Positions 61,395 to 64,000 of a DNA stretch of 64,000 bases are shown here, one piece after another (the first letter of the stretch is position 1; each line of letters opens with the position of its first letter). Origin of the DNA: Marivirga arenosa (lineage in GTDB: Bacteria; Bacteroidota; Bacteroidia; Cytophagales; Cyclobacteriaceae); contig NZ_CP129970.2 in the NCBI RefSeq assembly GCF_030503895.2, positions 2,775,001-2,839,000 on the forward strand. The letters run 5' to 3'. Both the position numbers and the translations under genes were made by a program. The notes below the pieces were generated by a model. That model searched no databases. It was not told where the DNA came from and saw nothing but the letters and a program-made list of their open reading frames with translations.

Positions 61395-62993
61395 TTATTT
61401 TGGATTAGAAGAACCGAAAAAGTCATTTAACTTTTTTGAAATCTCATTCTGATCTTGGTATTGCGGAGACAACGATGACTGCCCAGGGAAGTTTTCCATA
61501 TGCAGAGTTTGTGTTGGGAACGCAAAATTAATTCCTAATTTCTCTGCCAATTTCATAATACTGAATAATAGTTCTTCTTTATATTTTAACTCTTCTCCCC
61601 AAGTAGGTACATCTAAGAAGACATAAAACATGATATCAAGAGAGTAGGCAGACATGTTATTAAAATAAATATGGTAAAAGTCTTTCCAGGTGTAAGGATG
61701 ATCTTCAACAATTCTTTTTAGACCTTTAGTAAATGCTTCAATCAGATGTGGAGGTGTATCATAAGTGATCGTAATAGTCGTATAAAACCTTCTGTATTTC
61801 CGTAAACCATGATTATCCACGGCCATGTCGGCAAGTTTTCCATTCGGAACTGTAATTAAAGAATTTCTAAAAGTTCTTATTCTTGTAGATCTGAAACCTA
61901 CCTCTTCTACAGTTCCATCTATATCTCCTGCTGTAACCCAATCTCCAATTTGAAATGGTTTGTCAAATAGGATCATTAGTGATCCAAAGAAATTCTTAAT
62001 TGTATCCTGAGCAGCTAAAGCAAAGGCTAAACCACCTATAGAAATACCTGCAAGTAAGGCCGTTATGTCAAATCTTAAATTGTTAAGGATGTATAAGAAA
62101 CCGATAATGATCACGAATATCTTTAATACCCTTTTCAGAATAGGTACAATCTGATCATCCATTGTAGTTTCTGTCTGAGCTGCTTTTTTAAGCATATATT
62201 CGCCCAAAATGTCCACTATCTTATACGCCATTATGGTGCCAAATAATGGTAATAGTGCGTTTAAAAGAAGAATAAAGTAATGATTGAATGTAATGGGTAA
62301 TTGTAGAACTGGAACTAGAATTATCAAAATGCCTACAATAATCAATAAACTGAATGGTCTGGCTACTGGTAGTATATAATCATGAGCGATATTTCCGAAT
62401 CCTTTATTTTTTAGCAATTGAAAAAAGAGCCAGTCAAAAAACCAGCTTAATACCTTATGAATCAATACGCATATAATAATTAGGATTAATATGCTTATAT
62501 ATTGCCAGGTATGTAAACCTAATATACGCTGTGATCCCATTTTAGGAAGGATGTTCATCAGTTTATCCGTTCCAAATGGGTATATTTTTTGATGAAGTTC
62601 AGGAACTTTTTGTATTGTTCTTTTACTGAAGTACCATCTACTTTTTTGTTTTTCAATATAGATATCGGGAAACTCAATTTCAGTTAGATAGTATCTATTT
62701 TGACCCGTAGAGTCTGAGTAATCAGGATTATCTGGAATTTCATCTGCCTCAATCAATACACCTGCACCATCCAGTACTTGTTTTAATTGCGTGATGATTA
62801 ACTCTTTATCAATCCCTTTAACATAATTGGGGTTTAATGTTTTAGCTGCTTCCTCAGGTTTGAAGTTGTCTTCTTGAAGGTTTTTTAAGAAGGTATTTAC
62901 GGTTGCTTTTGGACTATTAAGCTTTGTGGAAGCATTATTCTGTCCTAATGCATTATGAATTAAGAATATGAAAGCAATTAAAAAGTATCTCAT
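61395..62993 (-). CDS. Mechanosensitive channel of the MscS family
   Basis: 532 residues with a signal peptide (MRYFLIAFIFLIHNALG), a periplasmic domain of about 140 residues, then five or so membrane helices (about 160-310). The pore helix and beta domain read AGISIGGLAFALAAQDTIKNFFGSL, FQIGDWVTAGDIDGTVEEVGFRSTRIRTFRNSLITVPNG, the MscS signature. Releases solutes on hypo-osmotic shock. Downstream of the beta-propeller-like gene by 2 bp. Confidence 0.92.
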   Translation of the reverse strand: MRYFLIAFIFLIHNALGQNNASTKLNSPKATVNTFLKNLQEDNFKPEEAAKTLNPNYVKGIDKELIITQLKQVLDGAGVLIEADEIPDNPDYSDSTGQNRYYLTEIEFPDIYIEKQKSRWYFSKRTIQKVPELHQKIYPFGTDKLMNILPKMGSQRILGLHTWQYISILILIIICVLIHKVLSWFFDWLFFQLLKNKGFGNIAHDYILPVARPFSLLIIVGILIILVPVLQLPITFNHYFILLLNALLPLFGTIMAYKIVDILGEYMLKKAAQTETTMDDQIVPILKRVLKIFVIIIGFLYILNNLRFDITALLAGISIGGLAFALAAQDTIKNFFGSLMILFDKPFQIGDWVTAGDIDGTVEEVGFRSTRIRTFRNSLITVPNGKLADMAVDNHGLRKYRRFYTTITITYDTPPHLIEAFTKGLKRIVEDHPYTWKDFYHIYFNNMSAYSLDIMFYVFLDVPTWGEELKYKEELLFSIMKLAEKLGINFAFPTQTLHMENFPGQSSLSPQYQDQNEISKKLNDFFGSSNPK

Positions 62994-62995
62994 TC

Positions 62996-64000
62996 TTAAA
63001 TATTAAATTTTAGTATGCTAAATGTATTGTCATGGCACTTATAGACATGAACTTCATTATCTTTGTTGTAGTAAATCATGGCTATTTTTGCTACACTTTC
63101 GATAGGTTGCTGATTAATCAATTGTCCTTCGCTGGTGTATAAATAAGTGAAATTTTGCTTTTTATCTGTTATAGCAATAATTTGTTTGTTAGCTGTTAAT
63201 TCATAATACTGAATTTCCATTTCCTCCTGATTTATGTAGTCCTTTTCAAACATGGTTTCACCAGTAGGTTTTAACAGACTAACTCTACTCAAGTCTTGTC
63301 GTGCTAATAAATAATTACGCTCAGTAGCATTTTTAACAATTTTAAAAAGTGTTTCTTTATTAGGCATATACAATTGGTCTTTTTCCTTTATCTGACCTGT
63401 AAAACTAACTTTAACCAACGCACCACCATTTGTGATGGTAGCTAAGTAGCTACTTTCAAAGTTATTGCCTACTTCAAAAAATAAGTTACCGGATAATCTA
63501 TCCTTAATGTCAATCGGAAAATTGGGTTTCATTTCTCCATTCCTACTCATGACATTTATTAAGCCATTTTCCTGCAAAACTACCATGAAGTCCTTGCTTC
63601 TAATTCGGATATGTTCTGGTCTAGCCGCTATTTTATCATTTATTTTTAATGGATCCCAAATACCTAAAGGATCACCATATTTGCTAACTAAATAAATGTC
63701 GCCATTTTCTTTAGCAACCAATAATCTGTAAGTCTTACTTTTATCATAATCAATTAGATTAAAATATTGATTTTCAACTTTTTCGTCTCCATATGACTTA
63801 GGAAAATACTCAAGTGCAATCCCATTTCTATCTAATATATAAACCTTCTCAGTGGTTGCGAATGCATATTGTAACTTGTTGTTTTGGTAGTAATCCATCT
63901 GGAATACATCTCCAATAATAGGGGCACTCAAAGGTTCTGACCATAATATATCCCCTTGAGAAGAGATTAAATGTAGATTGTAAGCTGAATCTTGGACTAA
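62996..64000 (-). CDS. Beta-propeller-like protein, 5' end beyond the window
   Basis: The frame is open from 64000 down to the stop at 62996; in-frame codons before the first candidate start (TTG 63931) still look coding (QDSAYNLHLISSQGDILWSEPL), so the gene starts outside. The visible 334 residues hold repeated beta-sheet blades (KLQYAFATTEKVYILDRNGIA, YRLLVAKENGDIYLVSKYG, MVVLQENGLINVMSRNGE). It resembles long Bacteroidota proteins of the DUF3352 type, a tentative assignment. Two bases separate it from the MscS gene. Confidence 0.68.
   Translation of the reverse strand, partial: LVQDSAYNLHLISSQGDILWSEPLSAPIIGDVFQMDYYQNNKLQYAFATTEKVYILDRNGIALEYFPKSYGDEKVENQYFNLIDYDKSKTYRLLVAKENGDIYLVSKYGDPLGIWDPLKINDKIAARPEHIRIRSKDFMVVLQENGLINVMSRNGEMKPNFPIDIKDRLSGNLFFEVGNNFESSYLATITNGGALVKVSFTGQIKEKDQLYMPNKETLFKIVKNATERNYLLARQDLSRVSLLKPTGETMFEKDYINQEEMEIQYYELTANKQIIAITDKKQNFTYLYTSEGQLINQQPIESVAKIAMIYYNKDNEVHVYKCHDNTFSILKFNI

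Overview
The window is a gene-dense, AT-rich stretch of a Gram-negative Bacteroidota chromosome. I would guess a gliding or marine member of the Cytophagales; the genus is inference only. Supporting signs are promoters of the TTTG-N19-TAnnTTTG type specific to this phylum, the near absence of Shine-Dalgarno sequences, an archaeal/eukaryotic-type ProRS, and families largely confined to Bacteroidota (DUF6588-like, DUF5683-like, DUF1599, the BT_3928-like DoxX protein). LpxB, LepB, FadL-type porins and a MscS channel show a double-membrane envelope. I see no rRNA, tRNA, insertion sequence, prophage or CRISPR array.

Layout. 1-8.4 kb: an edge-truncated DUF429 protein, a PlsC acyltransferase, GatC, a very large membrane/TPR protein, a LolD-type ATPase, a NarL-type response regulator, LpxB and Fmt. 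8.4-15.1 kb: a signalling cluster with a TPR histidine kinase, a 49-residue lipoprotein, a structured non-coding RNA candidate, a GAF/DHp protein without an ATPase domain, Kbl, and a PAS histidine kinase. 15.1-19 kb: outer-membrane proteins, a glycosyltransferase and a PhzF protein. 19-33.6 kb: the proS-nfeD-floA unit, a Ser/Arg-repeat secreted protein, a FadL-like porin, the DUF1599/DoxX/aroK unit divergent from folP-cdaA, then a crotonase, a SerC-like aminotransferase, MarC, RNase HI and TrmN6.

35.2-46.9 kb is the most interesting part. A CheR and a receiver-less CheB are followed by a membrane GAF protein, a 1149-residue sensor phosphatase (sensor-HAMP-GAF-PAS-PAS-SpoIIE), a SiaB-type kinase and a SiaC-type phosphoprotein that keeps the threonine at position 68. 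A strong terminator follows. Next come a TerB-like/ABCG fusion transporter, a lipoprotein behind a textbook promoter, and a small secreted cysteine-containing protein. In Pseudomonas, SiaABC controls the diguanylate cyclase SiaD. No GGDEF protein is present here, so the output of this partner-switching module is open; the TerB-ABCG transporter and the Che enzymes are candidate partners.

46.9-64 kb is mainly housekeeping: an esterase, a polyprenol-phosphate sugar transferase, a GmhB-like phosphatase, PurB, a DUF3127 protein ending in an SSB-type tip, a hydroxyacid dehydrogenase, an RluA-like protein with Glu in place of the catalytic Asp, the parA-parB-DUF5683-dapB-lepB operon, and an envelope/lipid unit (beta-propeller-like protein, MscS, cystathionine synthase/lyase, PlsB-like acyltransferase, GpsA).
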